A stretch of DNA of 64,000 nt from Polynucleobacter sp. AP-Kaivos-20-H2 (lineage in GTDB: Bacteria > Pseudomonadota > Gammaproteobacteria > Burkholderiales > Burkholderiaceae). A model generated the notes under the pieces. The model searched no databases. It was not told the origin of the DNA and worked only from the letters and a program-made list of their open reading frames with translations. Shown in pieces: positions 7,853 through 15,655 of the stretch. The stretch is from NCBI RefSeq assembly GCF_018882215.1, contig NZ_JACVOX010000002.1, forward strand, positions 310,001-374,000, in the 5' to 3' direction. The position numbers and the translations under genes were made by a program. The first letter of the stretch is position 1. The number at the start of each line of letters is the position of its first letter.

Positions 7853-8143
7853 TTAGCGTTGGTTTACTTGGGAAGCAAAGGTATCCATTGCCTTTGCTAA
7901 CTGAACATCTAATGCAGTTAGGGCATCCGCTGAATGGGTGGTCAACTCGACCTTCACCTTATTCCAAGAGTTCGACCAGTCGGGATGATGGCCAATGTCT
8001 TCGGCACACTGGGCGCAGAGCGTCATAAATTCAAAAGCTTGCTTAAAGTCTAGAAATACAAATTCTCGCGTAATTTTCTTGCCGCTGATATCAAGAAACC
8101 ATGAAGGAATTTCTTGCTCCAAATCGAAGTGATTAACCATCAA
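7853..8143 (-). CDS. phhB: Pterin-4a-carbinolamine dehydratase
   Basis: This 96-residue protein has the family length and the active-site signature GHHPDWSNSWNKVKVELTTH, followed by an Asp in TALDVQ. The enzyme dehydrates 4a-hydroxytetrahydrobiopterin to recycle the cofactor of aromatic amino acid hydroxylases. In bacteria without such hydroxylases it may serve other pterins, including molybdopterin-related ones. No hydroxylase gene is visible here. It follows rsuA on the same strand by 12 bases. Confidence 0.93.
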   Translation of the reverse strand: MMVNHFDLEQEIPSWFLDISGKKITREFVFLDFKQAFEFMTLCAQCAEDIGHHPDWSNSWNKVKVELTTHSADALTALDVQLAKAMDTFASQVNQR

Positions 8144-8155
8144 AATAAATTTCCT

Positions 8156-8881
8156 TTAAGTAGAGATGCTTTGAGAAAGCTGCTTTAAATCTTCTGGATA
8201 GAGCCAGCGCCATTCACCTTCCACTAAATCAGCGGGTATTTTGTATGCTCCGATTTCAGTACGGTGCAGTTTGGCAACATGATTTCCCACTGCAGCCATC
8301 ATGCGTTTTACTTGGTGATAGCGACCTTCAACAATAGTCATTGCCAGCACATGATCAGAAATGAGTTTGCATGCAGAAGCGAAGCAAGGCTTTGGATCAT
8401 CATCAAGTACAACACCATTCATAAGGTGGTCGATTTGTCTCTGAGTAATAGGCTCTGGTGTAGTGATCTCATAAACCTTGCCAATATTTTTCTTGGGAGT
8501 AGTCATCTTATGAATAAATTGACCGTCATCTGAGATCAACAGCAAGCCAGTCGTGTCATAGTCTAAGCGTCCCACACATTGCAAACCTCTTTCCACAAAG
8601 GGGCTGGGTAACAAACTGTAGACACTGGGGTGATGTGTTGTCTTGTGCGAACACTCGTAATTGGCTGGCTTGTTAAATGCGAGATAGGCTTTCTCGTGAT
8701 ATTCCCAATCCCTACCCTCAACATTAAGAATCAAATTTTCAGGGGCGATTCTTTGCTCTGGGTCTTCAGCTAAAACGCCATTTACTTTCACCAGTTCGGC
8801 ATATACCAAATCACTACAATAGCGACGGGTACCAAAGCCTTGGCTAAAAAGAATTTTTTCTAGGGGAATCGGTTTTGCCAT
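8156..8881 (-). CDS. rsuA: RsuA-family rRNA pseudouridine synthase
   Basis: The protein has 241 residues. An S4 RNA-binding domain occupies about 1-60 (PLEKILFSQGFGTRRYCSDLV), followed by the pseudouridine synthase domain with VGRLDYDTTGLLL, where the first Asp is catalytic, and the EGRYHQVKRMMAAVG segment. The length and motif order fit RsuA, which modifies U516 of 16S rRNA, though RluE- or RluF-like specificity cannot be excluded. It is upstream of phhB, probably in one transcript. Confidence 0.88.
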   Translation of the reverse strand: MAKPIPLEKILFSQGFGTRRYCSDLVYAELVKVNGVLAEDPEQRIAPENLILNVEGRDWEYHEKAYLAFNKPANYECSHKTTHHPSVYSLLPSPFVERGLQCVGRLDYDTTGLLLISDDGQFIHKMTTPKKNIGKVYEITTPEPITQRQIDHLMNGVVLDDDPKPCFASACKLISDHVLAMTIVEGRYHQVKRMMAAVGNHVAKLHRTEIGAYKIPADLVEGEWRWLYPEDLKQLSQSIST

Positions 8882-8984
8882 ATGCTGCAGAGCATACTAC
8901 AGAGGAGACTTTCATTGGATTGATCATTTGCTCCTTGTAATTCATTATCATTGAGTATTCCCGCTATTTCTAGACGCCATCACA

Positions 8985-9518
8985 ATGCTCTCCAAGCCAA
9001 AACCACGCTCTTTATTACATAATCGAGAAATTACCTTTCAAGGTTATGCAAGAGAGGATGGCCTTTGGGATATCGAGGGTCATCTGAAGGATTTCAAAAC
9101 CAATCCTTTTCAGACCACAGCAAAAACCTGGCAACCAGGCGAAGCTTTTCATGACATGTGGGTGCGCGTCACGCTTAACCAAGATTTTGTTATTCAAGCG
9201 ATTGAAGCCGTCATGGATGGGCAGCCTCATTCAGAATGCTCGACAGCCATTCCACCGATGGATGGCTTAGTTGGGGAGCGTATTGGTAAAGGCTGGCGCA
9301 GAACCATTGATACCCACCTAGGCGGCATTAAAGGGTGCACGCATTTACGTGAGCTTCTCGTCACTCTTGCTACAGCGGCCTACCAATCCATCCCCGGTGC
9401 ATTCTTTGATCCGGAAGGCAATAAACCGCCTCTTTACTTAGGCACCTGCAAATCATGGGACTTTGATGGCCCTGTTGTGATGCGTGTCTATCCCAAGTTT
9501 TATCGCTGGAAGCCTTAA
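8985..9518 (+). CDS. DUF2889-family protein
   Basis: This 177-residue protein matches the DUF2889 pattern as I remember it: an N-terminal HNREITFQGYAREDGLWDIEGHL, a central MWVRVTLNQDFVIQAIEAVMD and a C-terminal CTHLRELLVTLATAAYQSIPG. The family is common in Burkholderiales and has no established function. There is no signal peptide or membrane helix, so it should be cytoplasmic. It ends three bases from the convergent SDR gene. Confidence 0.8.
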   Translation: MLSKPKPRSLLHNREITFQGYAREDGLWDIEGHLKDFKTNPFQTTAKTWQPGEAFHDMWVRVTLNQDFVIQAIEAVMDGQPHSECSTAIPPMDGLVGERIGKGWRRTIDTHLGGIKGCTHLRELLVTLATAAYQSIPGAFFDPEGNKPPLYLGTCKSWDFDGPVVMRVYPKFYRWKP

Positions 9519-9521
9519 GTC

Positions 9522-10292
9522 TTATAAAGCACCACGATGCAAAGTAGTACCAGCAAAGGATTGTTGAACCGGCATCACCTCAAGCGCATTGATATTCATA
9601 TGGGCAGGTAAGTTGGCAGTCCAATAAATTGCTTCCGCAATATCATCTGCACTTAAAGCATGAACGCCTTCATAGACTTTTTCTGCTTTTGCATCATCAC
9701 CTTTAAATCGAACATTAGAATATTCAGTACCTGAGCTGAGACCCGGCTCCACACAAGTAACGCGCAAAGGTGTTCCGATTAAATCAGCGCGTAAATTTAA
9801 GCTAAATTGCTTTACAAATGCCTTAGTCGAACCATAGACATTACTACCGGGGTAGGGATAGAGCCCCGCTACCGATCCTATATTAATCACGTGACCACAC
9901 TTACGCTCGACCATGCCGGGAAGAAAAGCTCTGGTCATATGAACCAATCCTTTGATATTGGTATCAATCATTTGATCCCAATCGGAAATCTTTGCCTGAT
10001 AAGCTGGCTCCAAGCCTAAAGCAAGGCCAGCATTATTTACCAGAACAGTCACTTTAGAAAACTCTACCGGTAGAGTACTAGCCAGAACATCCACTTGAGC
10101 ACTATCGCAAACATCCAGTACCAAGGTAAGGAGTTTTTTCTGTTGCACGGCGGGCAAGGAGTTATTTAAAACCTCCAAGCGATCGAGCCTTCTTCCAACA
10201 GCAATCACCTGATGCCCATGAGCTAAAAAACGTCGGGCAGTTGCCTCACCAAATCCTGCAGTAGCGCCAGTAATCAATACAGTATGTTCCAT
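9522..10292 (-). CDS. Short-chain dehydrogenase/reductase (YdfG-like)
   Basis: The 256-residue protein is a classical SDR. The Rossmann glycine motif TGATAGFG is near the N-terminus, VLVNNAGLAL follows, and the catalytic Ser-Tyr-Lys triad lies in INIGSVAG and YGSTKAFVKQ. VGRRLDRL after strand two suggests NADP preference. Overall similarity is to YdfG-type 3-hydroxy acid / L-allo-threonine dehydrogenases. The true substrate is unknown. Confidence 0.88.
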   Translation of the reverse strand: MEHTVLITGATAGFGEATARRFLAHGHQVIAVGRRLDRLEVLNNSLPAVQQKKLLTLVLDVCDSAQVDVLASTLPVEFSKVTVLVNNAGLALGLEPAYQAKISDWDQMIDTNIKGLVHMTRAFLPGMVERKCGHVINIGSVAGLYPYPGSNVYGSTKAFVKQFSLNLRADLIGTPLRVTCVEPGLSSGTEYSNVRFKGDDAKAEKVYEGVHALSADDIAEAIYWTANLPAHMNINALEVMPVQQSFAGTTLHRGAL

Positions 10293-10348
10293 ACTTCCTC
10301 TTGAAATTGATAATAAATAGTCGGTTTTAATTTAATATTAATGCCTAT

Positions 10349-11146
10349 ATGGTAATCCCGCGCGCACTCATCTTTACTTTCTTTTGCATTACAACCGCCT
10401 TAGTGAGCGCCGCCGAGGAGCCCTCTTCTGCACCCATTTTAGGGCTCATCAATACTTCCCAAGAACGACTGCAAGATCACGTCCTAGAATTCTGGGGCTA
10501 TCATGAATACGAGGGGTCACAGAACAATGTCAATACCCTTAAGTTACGTTACTACAACCCCCTCAATATTGGGGATTGGCATGGGACGATGAGACTGGAT
10601 ACTGCCTATACTCAAAACACGGGGCCACAACAAACAGCGCAATCGACTAGTGCCTATTCACCAAACAATGCAATGCTCACCATTTGGGGCGGTAAAGAAG
10701 GTTGGCTAGGTAATATTGGAGCACGTATTATTGCCCCACTTAGCAATACAGGGCAATGGCTGGCAGGTCCTCAAGTAAGCACCTCCTTTAAGCCCGCTAC
10801 TAGCGGACAAAATTTACTTGCAGACATCTCGCCGCTAGCTAGATATATGATTGGCTTTAACTCAAAGGCGCAGTCTGGCACCAGTCCACCCCCACTAGCC
10901 AGCCGTCTTGAACTGTACCCAACTATAGGACTGAACTTAGGACCCAGCACTCAGCTTCGCCTCTGGGATGAAAATGGCGCTATCTATAACGCCGCAGGGG
11001 GAGGTTGGTTTGTGCCAATTGATGGAATGGTCACTCAGCGCATTAATAAAAATCTATTAATCGCTATTGGTGGAGCCAAACAAATCATCCAAACATACCA
11101 ACTCTACAGTTGGACTGTCTATGGGAAGATCTCACTCAGCTTCTAG
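10349..11146 (+). CDS. Predicted outer-membrane beta-barrel protein
   Basis: I recognise no named family. The 265-residue protein has a Sec signal peptide (about residues 1-22, ending VSAAEE) and then alternating polar/apolar strands rich in Gly, Trp, Tyr and Asn, such as LKLRYYNPLNIGDWHGTMRLDTAY. It ends YGKISLSF with a C-terminal aromatic residue, typical of outer-membrane barrels. It stands alone between divergent and convergent neighbours. A role in small-molecule passage or sensing would be speculation. Confidence 0.7.
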   Translation: MVIPRALIFTFFCITTALVSAAEEPSSAPILGLINTSQERLQDHVLEFWGYHEYEGSQNNVNTLKLRYYNPLNIGDWHGTMRLDTAYTQNTGPQQTAQSTSAYSPNNAMLTIWGGKEGWLGNIGARIIAPLSNTGQWLAGPQVSTSFKPATSGQNLLADISPLARYMIGFNSKAQSGTSPPPLASRLELYPTIGLNLGPSTQLRLWDENGAIYNAAGGGWFVPIDGMVTQRINKNLLIAIGGAKQIIQTYQLYSWTVYGKISLSF

Positions 11147-11174
11147 AGTCAGTATTTAGTACTCAGTAGATTTT

Positions 11175-11729
11175 TTAGTCTTTTAAAACTCGACTTTTAA
11201 TCAACTGCAAAATATTTTTAAATTGAGCATGCCTAGAGTTTTGCAGCCACTCGAAGACAATCATCTCAGTACTCAGCATTGCAATGCCTTGCTGTTGCAT
11301 GCGCGCTATACCAAGCATCTTATCGTTTGGCGATCTACTACCACAAGCTTCCGGTATCACGGCCACCTCAAAACTTTTTTCTCTTAAACCTAATGCAGTC
11401 TGCATTAGACAGACATGTGTTTCGCAACCAGCTAGCACTACTTGATTATTTAAAGGGTTCACTTTTTGAATCAACTCCAACAAACCATTTTTTGTTGCAT
11501 CAAATGAAAACTTTAAAAGAGTTTGATCACAACAACCGCGAATTCTCCGGTCATTGGGCCCTAAGCCTTCTGGATTTTGCTCAGTTCCAAAGATAGGAAT
11601 GTCTAAAATTCTTGTAAGCTTTGCTAAAAATAAAGCCTCATCAACTACAGATTCTCCATTATGAATACTGGGAAGAAGGCGGGTTTGATAATCAACCAGA
11701 ATCAGTACGCTAGTAGTTGGATTAAACAT
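11175..11729 (-). CDS. Isochorismatase-family cysteine hydrolase
   Basis: The 184-residue protein has the alpha/beta fold of the isochorismatase-like family: an N-terminal strand with catalytic Asp (VLILVDYQTRLL), a Lys in the middle (LKFSFDAT) and the nucleophile Cys in VLAGCETHVCLMQTAL. Such enzymes hydrolyse isochorismate, nicotinamide, carbamoylated amines or similar amides. It follows the TetR gene by 13 bases and stands back-to-back with the flavoprotein gene at 12514, so all three probably serve one small catabolic response. The substrate is not determined. Confidence 0.85.
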   Translation of the reverse strand: MFNPTTSVLILVDYQTRLLPSIHNGESVVDEALFLAKLTRILDIPIFGTEQNPEGLGPNDRRIRGCCDQTLLKFSFDATKNGLLELIQKVNPLNNQVVLAGCETHVCLMQTALGLREKSFEVAVIPEACGSRSPNDKMLGIARMQQQGIAMLSTEMIVFEWLQNSRHAQFKNILQLIKSRVLKD

Positions 11730-11742
11730 GGATTTTATAAAA

Positions 11743-12426
11743 TTAATTTTTCTTAGTAGTCTTTGGCAGACGAAGGGCTAAGCCATCTAAATAATGCATG
11801 ATTAATTCATCGGCACCTTTACCGAACATCCGAATACGACCCGTGTGATTCAAAAGTAGTACACCTACAATATGCGCAAAGATAGCCGTAACCTCTGTAT
11901 CGACTTCTTTTTTACTACACCCCAACTTACTTAATGCAAGCTCTTGAGGGCGCAAGGCATCCCTTAGTCGGGCGTTAAGCTCGACGTCCCACTCATTTGT
12001 CAGTCCACGCGGCTTCAGGCCCTGAAAAAGATAAAATCCCAAATCTAAATCACGCGGGTTATCTCTATAGAATTGGTAGAACGCTAGGGCACTTTTTTGC
12101 AAGGCAAAAAAATTATTTTTCGGAGTATCTACCGCTTTTGTAGGCGCCGCTAACTCGGAATCATTAATACAATCATTCAAACGCTCTAAAGACTCGGCGA
12201 GTAAAGCGCCATAGATCTCTTCCTTACTTGTGAAGTAGCTGTATATTGCCCCTGGGGTATATCCTGCGCGCCTGGCAATCTCTCGCATACTGACAGCCTC
12301 CAGACCAAATTCAATAAAGACCGATCTAGCCGCACTCAAAATCTGGCCACGCTTAATATCAACGAGGGCTTGCCTACGAAGATCTTGAGCTTTAGTGCTG
12401 GCGCTATTCATACAATAATTATACAT
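11743..12426 (-). CDS. TetR-family transcriptional regulator
   Basis: The 227-residue protein begins with a TetR helix-turn-helix (about residues 30-75: ILSAARSVFIEFG, VSMREIARRAGYTPGAIYSYFTSKEEIY), followed by a helical ligand domain without recognised sequence. The second Met at 12411 (MNSASTK) may be the true start. It is divergent from the flavoprotein gene, with a perfect 15-base inverted repeat in the shared promoter, and is probably autoregulating. It heads a two-gene unit with the isochorismatase gene. Confidence 0.92.
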   Translation of the reverse strand: MYNYCMNSASTKAQDLRRQALVDIKRGQILSAARSVFIEFGLEAVSMREIARRAGYTPGAIYSYFTSKEEIYGALLAESLERLNDCINDSELAAPTKAVDTPKNNFFALQKSALAFYQFYRDNPRDLDLGFYLFQGLKPRGLTNEWDVELNARLRDALRPQELALSKLGCSKKEVDTEVTAIFAHIVGVLLLNHTGRIRMFGKGADELIMHYLDGLALRLPKTTKKN

Positions 12427-12438
12427 ACGTTCATATTA

Positions 12439-12453
12439 TTGAACACTGTTCAA
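12439..12453. promoter_or_regulatory. Likely TetR operator
   Basis: TTGAACACTGTTCAA is a perfect 7-1-7 inverted repeat in the gap between the TetR gene and the flavoprotein gene. It lies 12 bases from one start and 60 from the other. Size and position fit a TetR dimer site. Binding is inferred. Confidence 0.65.
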
Positions 12454-12513
12454 TTTATGTGTATGATTCACTTTACATCCTTTTATTCAGCCAATTACAC
12501 GCTAGGTATCCCC

Positions 12514-14103
12514 ATGAATAGCAGCACCTCCCAATTTATGACTAGCAAAGACTATCAAGAATCTTTGCGCTCATTAAAACCGACTGTTTATGTTGACGGT
12601 CGATTAATAGAATCCGTTGCCGACGAGCCTTCATTGCGACCTGGGGTTCAAGCTTTAGGAGTCACTTATGACATGGTCCACGACCCGGCATTAGCACCCT
12701 TGATGTTGGCGGAATCGAATGGAGCTACAGTGCCCAGAATGCTTCACATTAATCAGTCTTCAGGAGATCTCTTAAATAAATTAGAGGCAGTACGTGTACT
12801 GTGCCAAGAGACAGGCTGTGCGCAACGCTATCTAGCACATGATGCCCTGAATGCAATTGCGCAAGTTTCTGCACGTATTGATGATGCAAAGGGTAGCAAT
12901 GAACATCGCGCAAAATTTACTGAATATCTCTCTCACGTGCAAAAAAATGACCTTGCATTAGGAATTGCAATGACGGATGCAAAAGGGGATCGATCCCGCA
13001 GGCCTCATGAGCAAGAAAATCCAGATACTTATGTGCATATTGTTTCTCAGGATGCTAAGGGGGTAGTCATCTCAGGAACAAAAGCAATTGTGACTGGCGC
13101 TCCTTATATGCATGAATTTCTGGTCATGCCAGGACGCAATATGACAAAAGAGGATGCTGATTTTGCGATTTGCTGTGCTGTCCCAGTCGACGCTAAGGGT
13201 ATTACGATTGTGGCACGCCCAGCAGGAAGGCCCGGCGATAAGGTAGAGCACGGTAAACCGATATTTTCTAGCAAGTATGGTCAATCTACTGGCGTAGTAA
13301 TTTTTGATAAAGTGTTTGTGCCTTGGGAGCGTGTTTTTTATGCTGGCGAATGGGAGCACTCTAGCGTGCTCACATATAACTATGCCACTCACCATCGCCA
13401 TAGCTGTATCGCTGCTCGAGCTGGCTTTGGAGATCTTTTAATTGGTGCAGGCGCTTTAATGTGTGAGGCGAATGGATTGGATCCAGCAACAAAATCCAAT
13501 TTACGCGATCCGATGGTTGAATTAATTAAAATTACTGAAGGCTTTTATGCCTGTGGTGTCGCTGCAAGCGTATATGGCACCCAAGATCCCTACAGCAAAT
13601 CATTCATGCCTGAACCCGTATTTTCTAATATCGGAAAACTCTTATTAGCAACGCAAATTTATGACATGCACAGGCTTGCTCATGAGGTATCTGGCGGATT
13701 AATCGTAGCCCTACCAGGACCAGATGAAGATCATAATCCTGCGACGGCAGCTACCTTAGCTGAAGTACTACGCGCGAATCCAGCTGTTCCTTACGATAAA
13801 CGTATCGAGGTCGCTCGGTTTATTGAAGATCTCACAGCATCCTATCAAGGTGGATGGTATTCGGTAATCAGCTTACATGGTGGCGGCTCCCCCGCGGCTA
13901 TGAAGCAAGAAATCTATCGCCAATACCCAATTGGAAACAAAGTGGAGCTAGTAGAGCGTCTGTTAGATCGTGGAGTTCTGACGAGCAACGAAGAACGCGC
14001 TATCACAAAAAATAAGCAGCCAGGACGCTGTTGTGACCAAGGCTGTAGCGCGCCAGGTCAAGCAGTCATGGTTCCGCTACCAGAGCCAGGAAGAAGAACT
14101 TAG
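12514..14103 (+). CDS. HpaB/AbfD-superfamily flavoprotein (4-hydroxyphenylacetate 3-monooxygenase or 4-hydroxybutyryl-CoA dehydratase-like)
   Basis: From the ATG at 12514 the protein has 529 residues, the family size. It aligns along its length with AbfD as I recall it, for example EYLSHVQKNDLALG, AMTDAKGDRS, FDKVFVPWERVF, HHRHSC and SLHGGGSPAAMKQ. AbfD holds a [4Fe-4S] cluster with three Cys and one His. Here one Cys is kept (Cys102), the His is kept (His294), and the other two positions look like Tyr106 and Ala301. The cluster is therefore probably absent and a flavin-dependent oxygenase or isomerase is more likely. The tail carries a CCDQGC motif (506-511). It is divergently controlled with TetR. 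Confidence 0.75.
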   Translation: MNSSTSQFMTSKDYQESLRSLKPTVYVDGRLIESVADEPSLRPGVQALGVTYDMVHDPALAPLMLAESNGATVPRMLHINQSSGDLLNKLEAVRVLCQETGCAQRYLAHDALNAIAQVSARIDDAKGSNEHRAKFTEYLSHVQKNDLALGIAMTDAKGDRSRRPHEQENPDTYVHIVSQDAKGVVISGTKAIVTGAPYMHEFLVMPGRNMTKEDADFAICCAVPVDAKGITIVARPAGRPGDKVEHGKPIFSSKYGQSTGVVIFDKVFVPWERVFYAGEWEHSSVLTYNYATHHRHSCIAARAGFGDLLIGAGALMCEANGLDPATKSNLRDPMVELIKITEGFYACGVAASVYGTQDPYSKSFMPEPVFSNIGKLLLATQIYDMHRLAHEVSGGLIVALPGPDEDHNPATAATLAEVLRANPAVPYDKRIEVARFIEDLTASYQGGWYSVISLHGGGSPAAMKQEIYRQYPIGNKVELVERLLDRGVLTSNEERAITKNKQPGRCCDQGCSAPGQAVMVPLPEPGRRT

Positions 14104-14129
14104 TTGCGCTGAATGCGCTTTGTTGCCTA

Positions 14130-15092
14130 CTAATAGAACTTCTTCAGGTCCATGCCCGTATACATGCTGGCTACTTGTTCGCCATAGCCATTAAACATTT
14201 GGGTTTTAATCTTCGGCGCAAACATTCCCTTGGGATCGCCAATACGACGCTCAACTGCCTGACTCCAGCGTGGGTGATCTACCTGAGGATTTACATTGGA
14301 GTAAAAACCATATTCACGAGCATCAAATTGATTCCAACTAGTCTTAGGCATTTCTTCTGTAAAACGAATTTTGACAATCGACTTGGCACTTTTAAAGCCA
14401 TACTTCCAAGGCACCACAATACGGACAGGAGCGCCATTTTGCTTAGGCAAGACCTCGCCATATAAACCAAGGGTCAGGAGTGTGAGCGGATTCATGGCCT
14501 CATCCATACGGAGACCTTCGCGATAGGGCCAATCAATGATGTTGCTTTTAATTCCCGGCATTTGCTTACGATCCGCTAAGGAAATAAATTCCACATACTT
14601 TGCTGAACTTAATGGCTCCACTTTATTAATCAGCTTAGAAAGAGAGTAGCCATCCCAAGGAATAACCATGGACCAACCTTCAACACATCGCATTCGATAA
14701 ATGCGCTCTTCAATTGGTGCCAACTTCAGAAGTGCATCAATATCGAGTGTCATTGGCTTTTTGACCAAGCCCTCAATTGAGATGGTCCATGGTCTTGTCT
14801 GCAAGGTGTCGGCATACGCTGCTGGATCAGCCTTATCAGTACCAAACTCATAAAAGTTGTTATAGCTGGTGACGTACTTCAGAGCAGTCAAATCATCCTT
14901 ATTCGCATAGGCGGGATTCAGTGTAGCGGCCAACTTTTCTGGGCTAGCAGCAAGCGCCTCCCTAGAGAACCAAGGCGCCAGCGCCATTCCAAAGCCCCCT
15001 GCAGCCGCAGTCTTAATAATATTTCGGCGGTTTTCAAATACGTCTTTTGGGGTGATATCACCTGCAAGAATGGTCTTATCAGTAAAACGCAT
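14130..15092 (-). CDS. msrP: MsrP, periplasmic methionine sulfoxide reductase catalytic subunit
   Basis: The 320-residue protein is a sulfite-oxidase-fold molybdoenzyme. It has a Tat motif at residues 22-23 (NRRNIIKTA) with a hydrophobic stretch and cleavage near ALAAS, and the molybdenum-ligating Cys136 in [39 protein letters not shown] and [19 protein letters not shown] are typical of MsrP (YedY). It repairs oxidised methionines in periplasmic proteins using electrons from MsrQ, whose gene is at 4056-4661. The BLUF gene lies 61 bases upstream on the same strand and may be cotranscribed. Confidence 0.95.
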   Translation of the reverse strand: MRFTDKTILAGDITPKDVFENRRNIIKTAAAGGFGMALAPWFSREALAASPEKLAATLNPAYANKDDLTALKYVTSYNNFYEFGTDKADPAAYADTLQTRPWTISIEGLVKKPMTLDIDALLKLAPIEERIYRMRCVEGWSMVIPWDGYSLSKLINKVEPLSSAKYVEFISLADRKQMPGIKSNIIDWPYREGLRMDEAMNPLTLLTLGLYGEVLPKQNGAPVRIVVPWKYGFKSAKSIVKIRFTEEMPKTSWNQFDAREYGFYSNVNPQVDHPRWSQAVERRIGDPKGMFAPKIKTQMFNGYGEQVASMYTGMDLKKFY

Positions 15093-15153
15093 GTTGCGCT
15101 CCCATAAATGTAATAAACCTATTTTGCTACCGATGGGAATTTCTTGCTTAAAA

Positions 15154-15558
15154 CTAACTTGCCCGCATTTGGTTCATCAAAGCGAGGCTATTTCTATCCA
15201 TACCGCCAACCATTTGAGCCAAGTCGGGGTAGTCTCTAACTAAAGACTCGCCGCCATCAAAGCGAAGTAGCCAATCTGGATAGCTTCTTTCGGAAATTTC
15301 TTTAATCTCCAATAATTCAATACGATGATGCCGTTTATCATCCTGGATTCTCTTCCATACCTTCATAATGTTTGTGTGCTCACCTTCAATCACCTGAGCA
15401 AACTGCTGGTTATCGTATAAGAGAATTCCGGTAACACCATTTTTTTGATTAAACGCGCGCGCCGACTCGAGCAAGCGCATTAAGCCAAGAAAAGACATAT
15501 CCGAGATAGCTTCGCTCAGATAACTCAATTCAACCAGGTCTTTTGGTTTAGGCATCAC
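15154..15558 (-). CDS. BLUF-domain blue-light sensor protein
   Basis: This short protein of 134 residues is a stand-alone BLUF domain with little else. The flavin-site residues are in place: Tyr13 in LSYLSEA, Asn37 in [14 protein letters not shown] and Gln55 in FAQVIEGE, plus a Trp in [15 protein letters not shown] proteins bind FAD and change shape in blue light. Short ones signal through protein partners. It lies between icd, from which a terminator separates it, and msrP, 61 bases downstream on the same strand. Its output partner is unknown. Confidence 0.9.
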   Translation of the reverse strand: MMPKPKDLVELSYLSEAISDMSFLGLMRLLESARAFNQKNGVTGILLYDNQQFAQVIEGEHTNIMKVWKRIQDDKRHHRIELLEIKEISERSYPDWLLRFDGGESLVRDYPDLAQMVGGMDRNSLALMNQMRAS

Positions 15559-15582
15559 TTAGAAATGGAATTGATAAATAAA

Positions 15583-15608
15583 AAAGGCAAACCCGAAGGT
15601 TTGCCTTT
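15583..15608 (-). terminator. Intrinsic terminator after icd
   Basis: An 11-bp stem (AAAGGCAAACC / GGTTTGCCTTT) with a CGAA loop is followed on the minus strand by a T-rich run. It lies between the end of icd and the start of the BLUF gene, so BLUF needs its own promoter or read-through. Confidence 0.85.
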
Positions 15609-15655
15609 AAATACTAAAGCTATTTTAAAATTTAAATACTTATCGCTTATACCTA

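Noticed and set aside
11146-11174. Terminator between the outer-membrane protein gene and the isochorismatase gene
   Set aside because: Only weak, interrupted complementarity around GAGT/ACTC; not enough for a call.
12370-12513. 48-residue N-terminal extension of the HpaB/AbfD-like protein
   Set aside because: It overlaps the TetR gene start and the palindromic operator, is hydrophobic and unlike the family. The ATG at 12514 gives the normal length.
12514-14103. Calling this gene 4-hydroxybutyryl-CoA dehydratase
   Set aside because: Two of the three Cys ligands of the required [4Fe-4S] cluster seem replaced (Tyr106, Ala301), so that activity is not supported.
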